This document shows, in pieces, positions 26,670 through 36,677 of a DNA stretch of 64,000 nt. The translations under genes were made by a program, and so were the position numbers. The DNA is from Halalkalibacter wakoensis JCM 9140 (lineage in GTDB: Bacteria; Bacillota; Bacilli; Bacillales; Bacillaceae_D), in NCBI RefSeq assembly GCF_000513095.1, contig NZ_BAUT01000003.1, positions 1-64,000 on the forward strand, given 5' to 3'. Numbering within the stretch: the stretch's first letter is position 1; each line of letters starts with the position of its first letter. The notes beneath the pieces were generated by a model. It was not told the origin of the DNA and ran no database searches. It saw only the letters and a program-made list of their open reading frames with translations.

Positions 26670-27515
26670 ATGACAGCCTTATTATTAAATGGAAAAGAAT
26701 TAGCAGCAAAAAAAAGAGAGCAGTTAAAAAAAGATGTTGAAGAATTAGCAACCAAACAGATTGTCCCAGGATTAGCTGTTATCTTAGTTGGTGAAGATCC
26801 TGCTTCTCAAACATATGTAAGAGCAAAGCAAAAGGCATGTGAACAAGCTGGAATTCATTCTGTTCTTATCGAAAAATCCAACTCAATTACGGAAGAGGAG
26901 TTATTAGCAGAAATTGACCGTTTAAATGAGGACTCTTCCATTGATGGAATACTTGTTCAATTACCAATTCCAGATCACATTTCTGAACAAGCTGTTATTG
27001 AAAGAATCTCACCTGAGAAAGATGTGGATGGATTCCACCCTATTAGTGTTGGAAAGATGATGATAGGTGAAGATACGTTTCTTCCATGTACACCATATGG
27101 CGTTGTTGAAATGTTGAAAGAAGCTGAGATTGATCTTGTAGGTAAACATGTGGTTGTGGTTGGTCGAAGCAATATTGTAGGTAAGCCAGTTGGTCAGCTA
27201 TTATTAAATGAGCATGCAACGGTTACATATACACATTCAAGAACGAAAAATTTACGTGAAATGACAAACCTGGCTGATATCCTCATTGTGGCGATTGGTA
27301 AACCAGAGTTTATTTCTTCTGAAGACGTAAAAGATGGGGCTGTCGTTGTCGATGTAGGGATTAATCGAGTGAACGGAAAGCTAGTTGGTGATGTCGACTT
27401 TGAGGGAGTAAAAGAAAAAGCTTCCTATATTACGCCAGTACCAGGTGGAGTCGGACCAATGACAATAACGATGTTACTAGAAAATACAGTTCAATCAGCA
27501 AGAAAGCGTTCATAG
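26670..27515 (+). CDS. folD: Methylenetetrahydrofolate dehydrogenase / methenyltetrahydrofolate cyclohydrolase
   Basis: 281 residues. Bifunctional one-carbon enzyme that converts methylene-THF to formyl-THF with NADP. Seen: AVILVGEDPASQTYVRAKQKAC with the catalytic YxxxK (Tyr-Val-Arg-Ala-Lys), DGILVQLPIPDH, the PCTPYGVVEML signature, VVVVGRSNIVGKPVGQLLL, and PVPGGVGPMTITMLLENT. It processes the methylene-THF that GcvT produces. AAAGGAGCGG site. Confidence 0.97.
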   Translation: MTALLLNGKELAAKKREQLKKDVEELATKQIVPGLAVILVGEDPASQTYVRAKQKACEQAGIHSVLIEKSNSITEEELLAEIDRLNEDSSIDGILVQLPIPDHISEQAVIERISPEKDVDGFHPISVGKMMIGEDTFLPCTPYGVVEMLKEAEIDLVGKHVVVVGRSNIVGKPVGQLLLNEHATVTYTHSRTKNLREMTNLADILIVAIGKPEFISSEDVKDGAVVVDVGINRVNGKLVGDVDFEGVKEKASYITPVPGGVGPMTITMLLENTVQSARKRS

Positions 27516-27523
27516 AGGTATTC

Positions 27524-28870
27524 ATGGCGACTAAAAATGTATTAACGATTTCTGAAGTGACCCGTTATATAAAATCACTAATGGAAGAAGATGTGATGCT
27601 TCAAAGTGTTTGGATAAGAGGAGAGCTTTCAAACGTCAAGATGCATAGTCGTGGGCATTTGTATTTTACGGTTAAAGATGACCAATCAAGAATGCAAGCC
27701 GTTATGTTTGCAGGACATAATCGCTATCTGAAATTTAAACCTGAAAATGGGATGAAGGTTCTCATACGCGGTGAAGTCAATGTGTACGAGCCATATGGAC
27801 AGTATCAATTCTATGCAAAAGAAATGCAACCAGATGGGTTAGGCAGTCTTTATCTCGCTTATGAGAAATTAAAGGCGCAATTAGAAGAAGAAGGACTTTT
27901 TGCACCTGAACGTAAAAAGGCGATTCCTTCATTTCCAGCTCGAATTGCTGTCATTACATCACCCACAGGTGCTGCCATTCGAGACATTATTATTACGTTA
28001 AAACGAAGATATCCAATGGCTCAAGTTACGCTTCTTCCTGTTTTAGTTCAAGGAGAACAGGCACCAAGCTCTATTACGCGAGCGATCAAGCAAGCAGACT
28101 TAGCAGGATGTTTTGATTGTTTAATTGTTGGACGTGGAGGTGGCTCGATTGAAGAGCTTTGGGCCTTTAATGATGAAGAAGTTGTACGAGCAATTTCAGA
28201 TGCACATGTTCCGATTATCTCAGCTGTCGGGCATGAGACGGACTTCACAATTAGTGATTTTGTTGCAGATCTTCGCGCGCCTACCCCTACAGGAGCAGCT
28301 GAATTAGCAGTCCCTGATCAACAAGAAGTTCGCAGGTCTCTATCGATGTTGAAGGTTCGTTTAAAGAAACTAATGAAGGATCACGTTGCAGCTGAATCGG
28401 CAAAATTAGAGCGTCTTAAACGTTCTTATGCATTTCGTTATCCTGAACAATTGATCCAACAAAAAGAACAACAGTTAGATGGTTTTCTCGATCGATTGAA
28501 GCGAGGCATTTTGCAAACAGTAACAGAGCCGGCCAAACAATTAAAGCATATTGATAAAACATTGCAAATGTTGCATCCACAAGTACGAGTTCAAAAAGCT
28601 ACTGAGGAAACGAAGCAGCTGCAAACAGCATTAATTAAGGCTATGAAAGAGCAAGTAAAAAGCAAAAGAATACCGTTTGAGAAATCAATAAGTGAGTTAC
28701 ATCTTCTAAGCCCATTGCGATTAATGGATCGAGGATATAGCTTAATTTATGATCAGAATACAGACTCTTTAATCAAATCGACTAAGCAGGTTCAGGTTGG
28801 AAGCAAGGTAGATATAAGGTTAAAAGATGGAAATGTTCATTGCGTGGTAGAAAAAACAGATAATGGGTAA
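27524..28870 (+). CDS. xseA: Exodeoxyribonuclease VII large subunit
   Basis: 448 residues. N-terminal OB fold ([21 protein letters not shown]), catalytic centre ([62 protein letters not shown]), and a long C-terminal coiled coil. Degrades single-stranded DNA together with XseB. It starts 9 bases after folD, without a strong ribosome site, implying coupling. Confidence 0.96.
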   Translation: MATKNVLTISEVTRYIKSLMEEDVMLQSVWIRGELSNVKMHSRGHLYFTVKDDQSRMQAVMFAGHNRYLKFKPENGMKVLIRGEVNVYEPYGQYQFYAKEMQPDGLGSLYLAYEKLKAQLEEEGLFAPERKKAIPSFPARIAVITSPTGAAIRDIIITLKRRYPMAQVTLLPVLVQGEQAPSSITRAIKQADLAGCFDCLIVGRGGGSIEELWAFNDEEVVRAISDAHVPIISAVGHETDFTISDFVADLRAPTPTGAAELAVPDQQEVRRSLSMLKVRLKKLMKDHVAAESAKLERLKRSYAFRYPEQLIQQKEQQLDGFLDRLKRGILQTVTEPAKQLKHIDKTLQMLHPQVRVQKATEETKQLQTALIKAMKEQVKSKRIPFEKSISELHLLSPLRLMDRGYSLIYDQNTDSLIKSTKQVQVGSKVDIRLKDGNVHCVVEKTDNG

Positions 28871-28884
28871 GGAGGAGATTTGAA

Positions 28885-29118
28885 TTGGCAGAAAAAACGG
28901 AACTCAGTTTTGAGGAAGCGATGAAAGAATTAGAAACTGTCGTTGAACGTTTGGAGCAAGGAGATGTTCCACTTGAAAAAGCCATTTCCATGTTTCAGGA
29001 AGGAATGGCGTTGTCAAAACAATGCCATGAGAAGCTAGAAAAAGTGGAAAAACAAATGGATCAAATCCTTCATGAAGATGGAGAATTGGAGCTGTTGAAT
29101 TTTCAGGAGGATGAATAA
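28885..29118 (+). CDS. xseB: Exodeoxyribonuclease VII small subunit
   Basis: 77 residues. [35 protein letters not shown] is the family signature, a helical hairpin that binds XseA. TTG start preceded by GGAGGAGATTTGAA. It sits two bases before ispA, so the operon is tight. Confidence 0.95.
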   Translation: MAEKTELSFEEAMKELETVVERLEQGDVPLEKAISMFQEGMALSKQCHEKLEKVEKQMDQILHEDGELELLNFQEDE

Positions 29119-29120
29119 CC

Positions 29121-30011
29121 GTGAATGCAGAGCTTACGTCATTTCTAACTGAAACAAAGGAGCAAGTTGAAAAACGCTTGCCACAAGTATTCGAGAATTT
29201 ATCTATTCCTGAAACATTAGTTGAAGCAATGATCTACTCTTTAAATGCTGGAGGGAAAAGAATTCGTCCAGCCTTATTATTAGGAACCATTCAAAGCTTT
29301 GGAAAGCCAATGGAATCTGGGTTAGATGTAGCTTGTGCCATTGAAATGATTCACACCTATTCACTCATTCATGATGATTTACCAGCCATGGACGATGATG
29401 ATATGAGACGTGGCAAGCCAACGAATCATAAGGTGTATGGAGAAGCGCTAGCGATATTGGCTGGTGATGCCCTGCTGACGTATAGCTTTGAACTCATCAC
29501 TCAATTAGATAGAGAGGACATCTCAACAGAACAGAAACTGTTATTAGTACAAGAAATTTCAAAAGCAGCTGGACCAGAAGGGATGGTTGGTGGACAAGTA
29601 GCTGATATTGAAGGAGAAAACAGGTCTCTTTCACTTGATGAGCTTGTGTACATTCACCAACATAAGACAGGCGATCTTTTAACAGCTGCGATTGTCTCAG
29701 GTGCTATTATAGCTGGGGCGTCTAAAGATGATATTGCTAATTTACGTATGTTTGCCAAAGAACTAGGTTTAATGTTTCAAATTAAAGATGATATTCTTGA
29801 TGTCGAAGGCGATCAAGATTTAATCGGAAAACCAATTGGTAGCGACGATGGCAATAATAAAAGTACATATCCGAATCTCTTAGGCTTAGAAGGGGCAAAA
29901 AAGAAATTAAATGAGCATATGTCTAATGCTAAGGAATATTTATATAAAGTAAAGATGAATCATGGGTTACTCTTAACTTTAACGAATTATGTAGCAGAGC
30001 GTGATCATTAA
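29121..30011 (+). CDS. ispA: Geranyl/farnesyl diphosphate synthase
   Basis: 296 residues, GTG start overlapping the AGGAGG of the preceding gene's end. First Asp-rich motif DDLPAMDDDDMRRGKPT and second DDILDVEGD are present, plus GGKRIRPALLL and GGQVADIEGE. It condenses isopentenyl diphosphate with dimethylallyl/geranyl diphosphate to farnesyl diphosphate. The isoprenoid genes ispA and dxs flank the OLE RNA and oapA here. Confidence 0.95.
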   Translation: MNAELTSFLTETKEQVEKRLPQVFENLSIPETLVEAMIYSLNAGGKRIRPALLLGTIQSFGKPMESGLDVACAIEMIHTYSLIHDDLPAMDDDDMRRGKPTNHKVYGEALAILAGDALLTYSFELITQLDREDISTEQKLLLVQEISKAAGPEGMVGGQVADIEGENRSLSLDELVYIHQHKTGDLLTAAIVSGAIIAGASKDDIANLRMFAKELGLMFQIKDDILDVEGDQDLIGKPIGSDDGNNKSTYPNLLGLEGAKKKLNEHMSNAKEYLYKVKMNHGLLLTLTNYVAERDH

Positions 30012-30026
30012 TTCTAAGCATTTCCA

Positions 30027-30055
30027 TTGAGCTAACATAAAGCTCATGCTATAAT
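30027..30055 (+). promoter_or_regulatory. Sigma-A promoter of OLE RNA
   Basis: TTGAGC (30027-30032) and TATAAT (30050-30055) with a 17-base spacer. The predicted start near 30062 coincides with the left arm of the OLE terminal stem. Confidence 0.82.
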
Positions 30056-30061
30056 AGCGTG

Positions 30062-30671
30062 ACAAATGAGTGGTGCAGTATTCTAGTCAGTTCTCCATTC
30101 TTGAAGGCGGGGCTAAAAATCCGCCAAAGGGCACATCGATGAAGCTCCTTGTTTTGGCTTGAGGCGCCCAGCCTTGGGTCTTAACTGGGAGAAAAGGTAG
30201 TAGGGCGATCCGCAAAGGCATGTGGGCGTTGACCCTCCTACTGTGGAGGCCTTTTATCCAGTCCATACAGGAGTATGATCACTAGGATAAAGGGTATGAA
30301 CCTGCAACGGCAAGCTAGGGAGCTTGTCTGCAGCGTAGCCTGCCTTGAGTGGAGCTAGAGGGGATTATGGAAATGAGGTCAAATTCGTGTCGGCCAACAC
30401 GATCTGACTTTTACCCATATGAAATCTACTCTGCAAAAGAGGATAAAAGAATGGCAAGGAATTGCTGAGGAAATCTCCTAGACTGTTCATTTTGACATTT
30501 AAAGAGGATTGCAGTGTAGACTAAGTGGTAATCCAGTCTGACGATTGGTGACAACGTCAAATTCAGTATAAAGGGAAACCGCCACTGCGGCGACGCTGTG
30601 GAGCTGAATTGGGAAATCCTACTGGACCTAAGCTACAGAGTTTACTCTTTAAATGACCACTCTTCATTTAC
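30062..30671 (+). ncRNA. ole: OLE RNA (ornate, large, extremophilic RNA)
   Basis: About 610 bases without an open frame lie between ispA and an oapA-like gene, the known location of OLE RNA. A terminal helix closes it: AAATGAGTGGT at about 30065-30075 pairs with ACCACTCTTCATTT ending near 30670. The inside is rich in complementary pieces (for example CGTGTCGGCC/GGCCAACACG at 30387 and GGTAGTAGGG with CCTCCTACTG) and GNRA-like loops. OLE RNA is a membrane-bound ribonucleoprotein RNA; in B. halodurans its loss impairs tolerance to cold, ethanol and magnesium. Assignment rests on size, context and structure; I could not compare sequences. Exact ends are estimates. Confidence 0.9.
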
Positions 30672-30706
30672 ATAGAACTTTTTTAAAAGGTGATCGATAA
30701 ATAACT

Positions 30707-31315
30707 ATGAAACCTCTTCAGAAATCAATACATTGGAGCTTAGGAATCGCCGTTATCACGCTTGTGCTAGCGGCTATTTTTTCAGTTATTTCTACTTTTA
30801 TTTTAAGTGGAGTAACGTGGGCAATCGGAATGGTAATTGTCCTTATCATTGTGTTTTTAGGTGTTTTCTTTGATACAATAGGTGTAGCCGCAACAGCTGC
30901 TGATGAAAAGCCCTTTCATGCTATGGCGTCAGAGCGCTTACATGGTGCCAAACATGCTGTTCTAATTACGAGAAATGCTGATAAATTCGCAAATTTCTGT
31001 AACGATGTAATTGGTGATATTTCTGGTATTATTAGTGGGACAGCTTCTGCTTACGTTGTATTGCAACTGTCCATTCAATTAGGATATGGAGACACGTCTG
31101 TTCAACAATTTGCGATTTCGATTCTTTTTACAAGTATCGTGGCTGCTCTAACAGTAGGCGGTAAAGCAGTGGGGAAAACACTGGCGATTCATTATGCAAC
31201 TCCAATTATCTATCAAGTCGGTAGATTATTATATTTTTTAGAGGTGAAACTGAAAATAAGAGTATTTTCAGCCAATGGAAAAAGTAAGAAAAAAGAAAAA
31301 CTGACTCGAAAGTGA
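30707..31315 (+). CDS. oapA: OLE-associated membrane protein A
   Basis: 202 residues with a DUF21-like membrane domain: helices at about 9-33 ([20 protein letters not shown]), 36-58 ([20 protein letters not shown]), and two more around 108-160, then a basic tail ([15 protein letters not shown]). The stretch [25 protein letters not shown] is typical of DUF21/CorC-like transporters. In Bacillus halodurans OapA dimerises, binds OLE RNA at the membrane and affects magnesium homeostasis. It follows OLE RNA after 35 bases and precedes dxs by 10. Its ribosome site (AAAGGTGAT) is unusually far, 14 bases, from the ATG. Confidence 0.9.
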   Translation: MKPLQKSIHWSLGIAVITLVLAAIFSVISTFILSGVTWAIGMVIVLIIVFLGVFFDTIGVAATAADEKPFHAMASERLHGAKHAVLITRNADKFANFCNDVIGDISGIISGTASAYVVLQLSIQLGYGDTSVQQFAISILFTSIVAALTVGGKAVGKTLAIHYATPIIYQVGRLLYFLEVKLKIRVFSANGKSKKKEKLTRK

Positions 31316-31325
31316 GGGTTCCTTT

Positions 31326-33213
31326 ATGAAACTAGAGGAATTTAAAGACCCAAGCGACCTTAAAAATTATTCAAAACAACAACTCGAAGAATTAGCAGAA
31401 GATATAAGAGATTTTCTTATAGAGAAATTATCAGTAACTGGTGGCCACTTAGGTCCAAACTTGGGTGTTGTTGAATTAACGTTAGCTCTTCATCATTTAT
31501 TTGATAGCCCAAAAGATAAGTTTATTTGGGACGTAGGACATCAAGCTTATGTTCATAAAATCCTAACAGGGCGTGCGGGTCAATTTGATCAATTACGTCA
31601 ATATAAAGGATTATGTGGGTTTCCTAAACGAAATGAAAGTGAGCACGATGTTTGGGAAACAGGGCATAGCTCTACCTCTTTATCTGCTGCAATGGGCATG
31701 GCAACTGCGAGAGATTTAAAAGGAACGGATGAAAATGTTGTTGCGATTATTGGTGATGGGGCTAACGGGTGGAATGGCACTAGAGGCTTTAAATCACATT
31801 GGACATGAACAAACGGATTTAATTGTGATTTTAAATGACAATGAAATGTCGATTGCTCCGAATGTAGGTGCCCTTCATAACGTGTTGGGTCGCTTACGAA
31901 CTGCTGGGAAATATCACAAAGCAAAAGAGGAGCTAGAGCAGCTTATTAAAAAGATTCCTGCATTTGGCGGGAAGTTGGCTTCCACAGCAGAACGTGTGAA
32001 AGATAGCTTGAAATACTTGTTGGTATCTGGAATCTTTTTTGAAGAGCTTGGCTTTACTTATTTAGGACCTGTAGATGGACATGACCTTGATGATTTAGCG
32101 GAAAACTTAAAATACGCAAAGAAAACCAAAGGCCCTGTTTTAATCCATGTTTTAACGAAAAAAGGTAAAGGCTATGAACCAGCTGAGAACGATGCGAAAG
32201 GAACATGGCACGGGCTAGGACCATACAAAATTGAATCAGGTGAAGTGGTGAAAAAGCCTGGTCCACCAAGTTATAGTGGTGTTTTTGCTGAAACATTGAA
32301 GAAAATTGCTCGTGAAGACAAGCGTATTGTGGCCTTAACCGCAGCTATGCCAGGAGGAACAAAACTCGATGTATTTGCAAAAGAGTTTCCTGAGAGAATG
32401 TTTGATGTAGGTATTGCAGAACAGCATGCAACTACGATGGCAGGAGGCTTGGCAACTCAAGGTATGAAGCCTGTTTTTGCCGTGTATTCAACATTCCTGC
32501 AACGAGGCTATGACCAAATTGTTCATGATATTTGTAGACAAAACTTGAATGTACTTTTTGCCATTGACCGTGCAGGATTAGTTGGTGCAGATGGTGAGAC
32601 ACATCAAGGGGTGTTCGACATCGCTTATTTGCGTCACTTGCCAAACATGAAAATATTAATGCCAAAAGACGAAAATGAACTTCAACATATGCTATATACA
32701 GCTGCGAAGTATGATGATGGTCCGATTGCTGTTCGTTATCCACGTGGAAATGGATATGGAATCAAAATGGATGAGGAATTAAAGCAACTACCAATTGGCA
32801 AATGGGAAACCCTACATGAGGGTACAGATGCCTGTATTTTAACTTTTGGTACAATGATTCCAGTAGCAGAAGAGGCATTAAGCGCCTTAACCAAGCAAGG
32901 TCTGTCTGTGAAAGTAGTCAATGCAAACTCAGCTAAACCATTAGATGACGAATTGTTACACGATTTAGCACAGCAGAAAATCCCTGTTTTAACCCTAGAG
33001 GAAGCAGCCCTCCAAGCTGGTTTTGGTAGTGCTGTTTTAGAGTTTTTCCATGACAATGGTTATCACAATGTTGAAGTGAAGAGAATGGGAATACCAGATG
33101 AATTTATTGAGCATGGTAGTGTATCCCAACTGTTAGAGGAAATTGGTCTTACTTCGGCAAACGTTGCTGATCAAATGTTAACAATGCTACCGAAAAAAAA
33201 GCAAAGGGCGTAA
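31326..33213 (+). pseudogene. dxs: 1-deoxy-D-xylulose-5-phosphate synthase, frame broken at about 31761
   Basis: Thiamine-diphosphate enzyme for the first step of the MEP isoprenoid pathway. The first frame carries the N terminus ([31 protein letters not shown]) and ends past VVAIIGDGA. The second continues [37 protein letters not shown] and the C-terminal transketolase-like domains ([15 protein letters not shown]). Restoring two bases (a GC lost from GGGGC[GC]TAACGGG) joins both as 629 residues, the normal length. All cofactor motifs are intact. MEP synthesis is essential in Bacillus, so an assembly error is more likely than loss. Confidence 0.92.
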
Positions 33214-33218
33214 CAACT

Positions 33219-34049
33219 TTGACTAAGAAAGAGCGAATAGATGTTTTGCTAGTCGAGCGAGGATTAATAGAGACGAGAGAAAAGGCGAAGCGATCCATAA
33301 TGGCAGGGTTAGTGTTCTCTGGCACAGAGAGAATGGATAAACCTGGCGTGAAAGTGGATCGTGACACTCCTCTTGAATTAAAAGGGAGTCCTCTTCCTTA
33401 CGTGAGTCGTGGAGGGCTTAAATTAGAAAAAGCAATTGATGTATTTCCTATTTCTTTACAAGGAAAGGTCGTTCTGGACATTGGTGCTTCTACTGGAGGG
33501 TTTACTGATTGTGCCCTCCAAAATGGAGCGAAATCGGTTTATGCTCTGGATGTCGGTTACAATCAATTAGCTTGGAAGCTCCGACAAGATGAGAGGGTAA
33601 CCGTTATGGAGCGAACGAACTTTCGTTACGTTACTCCAGAAGACTTGCACGAGGGTTTGCCTCAATTTGCAACCATTGATGTATCGTTTATCTCGTTAAA
33701 ACTCATTCTGCCTGTTTTAAAAAAGATTCTTGTAGCCAAAGGAGACGTTATTGCCTTAGTTAAGCCACAATTTGAAGCAGGGCGTGATCAAGTTGGGAAA
33801 AAGGGAATCGTTCGGGATAAAAATGTTCATGAAGAAGTATTGCAGAACATAACGAAGTTCTCGTTGGCTGAAGGATATGCTGTTTGTGGAATAAGCTATT
33901 CTCCGATCAAAGGTGGAGAAGGAAACATTGAGTTCTTACTGCACTTACAATTAGCAGCAGAAGATGGCAGTGAAATGGACAAGGCGATTGTCATTCAAGA
34001 AATTGTTAATGAAGCACATGAAGCATTAAAAGCTAAACAAGAAGAGTAA
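33219..34049 (+). CDS. yqxC: TlyA-family rRNA 2'-O-methyltransferase / hemolysin-like protein
   Basis: 276 residues, TTG start. N-terminal S4 RNA-binding domain (RIDVLLVERGLIETREKAKRSIMAGLV), then a FtsJ-like methyltransferase fold with the SAM loop VVLDIGASTGGFTDCAL and catalytic residues around DVSFISLKLILP and ALVKPQFEAGRD. TlyA enzymes methylate 16S and/or 23S rRNA at cytidines. Downstream of dxs and upstream of ahrC-recN, as in B. subtilis. Confidence 0.92.
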   Translation: MTKKERIDVLLVERGLIETREKAKRSIMAGLVFSGTERMDKPGVKVDRDTPLELKGSPLPYVSRGGLKLEKAIDVFPISLQGKVVLDIGASTGGFTDCALQNGAKSVYALDVGYNQLAWKLRQDERVTVMERTNFRYVTPEDLHEGLPQFATIDVSFISLKLILPVLKKILVAKGDVIALVKPQFEAGRDQVGKKGIVRDKNVHEEVLQNITKFSLAEGYAVCGISYSPIKGGEGNIEFLLHLQLAAEDGSEMDKAIVIQEIVNEAHEALKAKQEE

Positions 34050-34053
34050 AAAA

Positions 34054-34085
34054 GAAAAGTCTCAGTTGAGACTTTTCTTTTTTTA
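34054..34085 (+). terminator. Terminator after yqxC
   Basis: Eleven-base-pair stem GAAAAGTCTCA with its complement (34054-34064 and 34067-34077), then T8. It closes the xseA-to-yqxC run. Confidence 0.88.
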
Positions 34086-34110
34086 GATTGGGTTTTTATT
34101 CAAATAAATG

Positions 34111-34132
34111 CATGAATAAATTGAGATTTATT
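34111..34132 (+). promoter_or_regulatory. Putative ARG box upstream of ahrC
   Basis: CATGAATAAATTGAGAT resembles the Bacillus ARG-box consensus CATGAATAAAAATTCAA, and AATAAAT-TGAG-ATTTATT (34115-34132) is a palindrome. About 100 bases upstream of the ahrC start, so it could mediate autoregulation. Confidence 0.45.
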
Positions 34133-34231
34133 GAAAAGGAACCAATAATCTTGTCTTTCTCAGTTGTATTGTAGCTCATTTACGTAGATAATGTAGATAG
34201 ATGAGATCGTGAAGAAATAGGTGAATATGAT

Positions 34232-34681
34232 ATGAATAAAGGTCAAAGACATATTAAAATTAGAGATATTATTGCAAATAACGAAATTGAAACTCAAGAT
34301 GATTTAGTGGAACAACTACGAGAAGCTGGTTACAATGTCACGCAAGCTACCGTTTCTAGAGATATTAAGGAACTCCATTTAGTGAAAGTACCGATGTTAG
34401 ATGGTCGTTATAAATATAGTTTACCGGCAGATCAAAGATTCAATCCTCTTCAAAAGTTGAAACGTGCGTTAATGGATAGTTTTGTTAGTATTGATCGCTC
34501 GGATAATTTAATCGTAATGAAAACGCTCCCCGGTAACGCTAATTCCATTGGGGCATTAATTGATAATTTAGATTGGACAGAAGTAATAGGAACCATTTGT
34601 GGGGATGATACGATCTTAATTATTTGCAAAACAAAGGAAGAAGGTCCGGGTGTTACACAACGATTTTTAGATATGTTATAA
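34232..34681 (+). CDS. ahrC: Arginine repressor / activator AhrC (ArgR)
   Basis: 149 residues. N-terminal winged helix ([40 protein letters not shown]) and C-terminal arginine-binding hexamer domain ([31 protein letters not shown]). Represses arginine biosynthesis and activates arginine catabolism. In conserved position before recN. Confidence 0.96.
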   Translation: MNKGQRHIKIRDIIANNEIETQDDLVEQLREAGYNVTQATVSRDIKELHLVKVPMLDGRYKYSLPADQRFNPLQKLKRALMDSFVSIDRSDNLIVMKTLPGNANSIGALIDNLDWTEVIGTICGDDTILIICKTKEEGPGVTQRFLDML

Positions 34682-34696
34682 GGGTGTGACGTAAGT

Positions 34697-36421
34697 ATGT
34701 TAATTGAATTAACAATCCGTCAATTTGCAATTATTGATGAGTTAACCGTTCAATTTGAAAAAGGGTTAACCGTCTTGACTGGGGAGACCGGGGCAGGAAA
34801 GTCAATTATCATTGACGCGATAGGACTTTTGCTAGGTGGTAGAGGTTCTGCGGAATATGTAAGACATGGAGAAAAAAGAGCTGAAATTGAAGGGTTATTT
34901 ATCGTATCAGACCATCATCCTTTAATAAAAAAAGCAGAGGAATTTGGTATAGATGCTCAAGATTCTATGTTTATCTTGCAACGAAATATTACAGCGCAAG
35001 GCAAAAGTATTTGTAGAATAAATGGAAAGTTAGTGACGCTTGCCATTTTACGTGAAATAGGACAAGCGCTTGTCGATATTCATGGCCAGCATGAGCACCA
35101 ATCATTAATGCAAGCAGAAAAGCACATTTCGATGTTAGATGGATATGCTGCACAAGATTTAGCAAAAACACAAAAAGAATACGAAACATTATTTCAACAA
35201 GCCAAACAGTTACAAAAACAATTACTACGTTTAAGTGAGAATGATCAAGAATTAGCACAGAAAGCCGATTTGTTTCAATATCAGTTGGACGAAATTGATC
35301 AGGCAAAGTTATCTCCAGAAGAAGACGTTCAATTAATGAATGAGCGAAATAAATTGGCTCATGGAGAGAAGTTATTTTCTCTCTTACAAGATAGCTATTT
35401 AAGTTTGTACGGAGAAGGAAGAGGGTTAGATTTTATTAATAATGCTGTCTCTCACTTAGAGGAAGCCGCTTCGATTGACAATGAGTTAAAGGAGCTGTTT
35501 GAATCGGTTAGCAACAGTTATTATTTATTAGAAGAAGCTGCATTTGCGCTTCGAGACCGTGTAGAACAAATTGAATTTGATCCAGCTCGTCTTGAAATGA
35601 TCGAAACCAGGCTTCATGAAATTCAACGTTTGAAAAGAAAATACGGTGAGACGGTTGATGAGATTTTAATTTATGCTTCAAAAGTAGAAGAAGAATTAGA
35701 CACGATCCTTCATAAAGATGACCGGTTGTCTACGTTACAGGTAGAATTGGACGGGATTTGGGATGATCTGTTTGTGGAAGCAAAAGCATTAACAACCATT
35801 CGAAAAAAAGCAGCTCGACAATTAACCGAAGCGATTCATAGTGAATTACGTTCATTATATATGGAAAAAACAAAATTTGATGTACGTATTACGGAAAAGC
35901 ATCCAGCCAAACATTCTCCAATCGTGAATGGGCAGGTAATTCCATTTAGTCCAGATGGAATTGATGCAGTTGAATTTTATTTAACGACTAATCCAGGTGA
36001 ACCAATGAAGCCACTCTCGAAAGTCGCATCAGGAGGAGAGATTTCTCGAATCATGCTTGCGATTAAATCGATTTTTTCCGATCAGCAAGGAATTACATCT
36101 GTTATTTTTGATGAGGTTGATACAGGAGTCAGTGGCCGTGTTGCACAGGCAATTGCCGAAAAAATTCATATGATTTCGATAGGATCTCAAGTTCTTTGTA
36201 TTACCCATCTTCCTCAAGTTGCAGCAATGGCTGATTCACATTTGTATATTCAGAAGTATGAAGAAGAAGACAGAGTAAAAACATCGGTCAAAATCCTTTC
36301 CGTAGAAGAAAAGGTTGATGAAATAGCACGAATGATCTCGGGTGTAGAGGTAACGGAATTAACACGAGAACATGCAAAAGAACTGTTACAGCTAGCTAAA
36401 TTGCATAAGCAACCAGCTTAA
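34697..36421 (+). CDS. recN: DNA repair protein RecN
   Basis: 574 residues, SMC-like. Walker A GETGAGKSIIIDAI near the N terminus, a long coiled coil in the middle, and the C-terminal signature SKVASGGEISRIMLAIKSI followed by Walker B VIFDEVDTGVSGRVA. It acts early at double-strand breaks. Starts 15 bases after ahrC with GGGTGTGACG as ribosome site. Confidence 0.97.
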   Translation: MLIELTIRQFAIIDELTVQFEKGLTVLTGETGAGKSIIIDAIGLLLGGRGSAEYVRHGEKRAEIEGLFIVSDHHPLIKKAEEFGIDAQDSMFILQRNITAQGKSICRINGKLVTLAILREIGQALVDIHGQHEHQSLMQAEKHISMLDGYAAQDLAKTQKEYETLFQQAKQLQKQLLRLSENDQELAQKADLFQYQLDEIDQAKLSPEEDVQLMNERNKLAHGEKLFSLLQDSYLSLYGEGRGLDFINNAVSHLEEAASIDNELKELFESVSNSYYLLEEAAFALRDRVEQIEFDPARLEMIETRLHEIQRLKRKYGETVDEILIYASKVEEELDTILHKDDRLSTLQVELDGIWDDLFVEAKALTTIRKKAARQLTEAIHSELRSLYMEKTKFDVRITEKHPAKHSPIVNGQVIPFSPDGIDAVEFYLTTNPGEPMKPLSKVASGGEISRIMLAIKSIFSDQQGITSVIFDEVDTGVSGRVAQAIAEKIHMISIGSQVLCITHLPQVAAMADSHLYIQKYEEEDRVKTSVKILSVEEKVDEIARMISGVEVTELTREHAKELLQLAKLHKQPA

Positions 36422-36494
36422 TGGAAGGATTCGGTAGAACATAAAACCATGCTCAAAACTCCTCAAGTTTATTCTACATTCTTTCACACATTTT

Positions 36495-36534
36495 AAGCCT
36501 GCTATTAAAATTCCACTTATAGCAGGCTTTTAAA
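36495..36534 (+). terminator. Terminator after recN
   Basis: AAGCCTGCTAT (36495-36505) with ATAGCAGGCTT (36519-36529), 11 bp, followed by a short T-run. Confidence 0.7.
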
Positions 36535-36677
36535 AATGAATAAAAACGGTATTTAGCTTCCTAAAGAAAGGTAAGTTTTTTTCTTTTTGTTCCAGTTATA
36601 ATTGTTGTGCTCTAAGGCAACATTAATAGTACAGCCAGTAACGGAGGTGTGGGCAAGGAGCTAGGAGAGTGAAGTGA

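Noticed and set aside
30062-30671. Possible rRNA fragment, RNase P RNA or tmRNA
   Set aside because: No conserved rRNA or RNase P stretch is visible, and size, closing helix and ispA/oapA context fit OLE RNA.
31740-31780. Programmed frameshift in dxs
   Set aside because: No slippery heptamer or stimulatory hairpin; a two-base slip in GCGC is simpler, and seven other loci show similar small indels.
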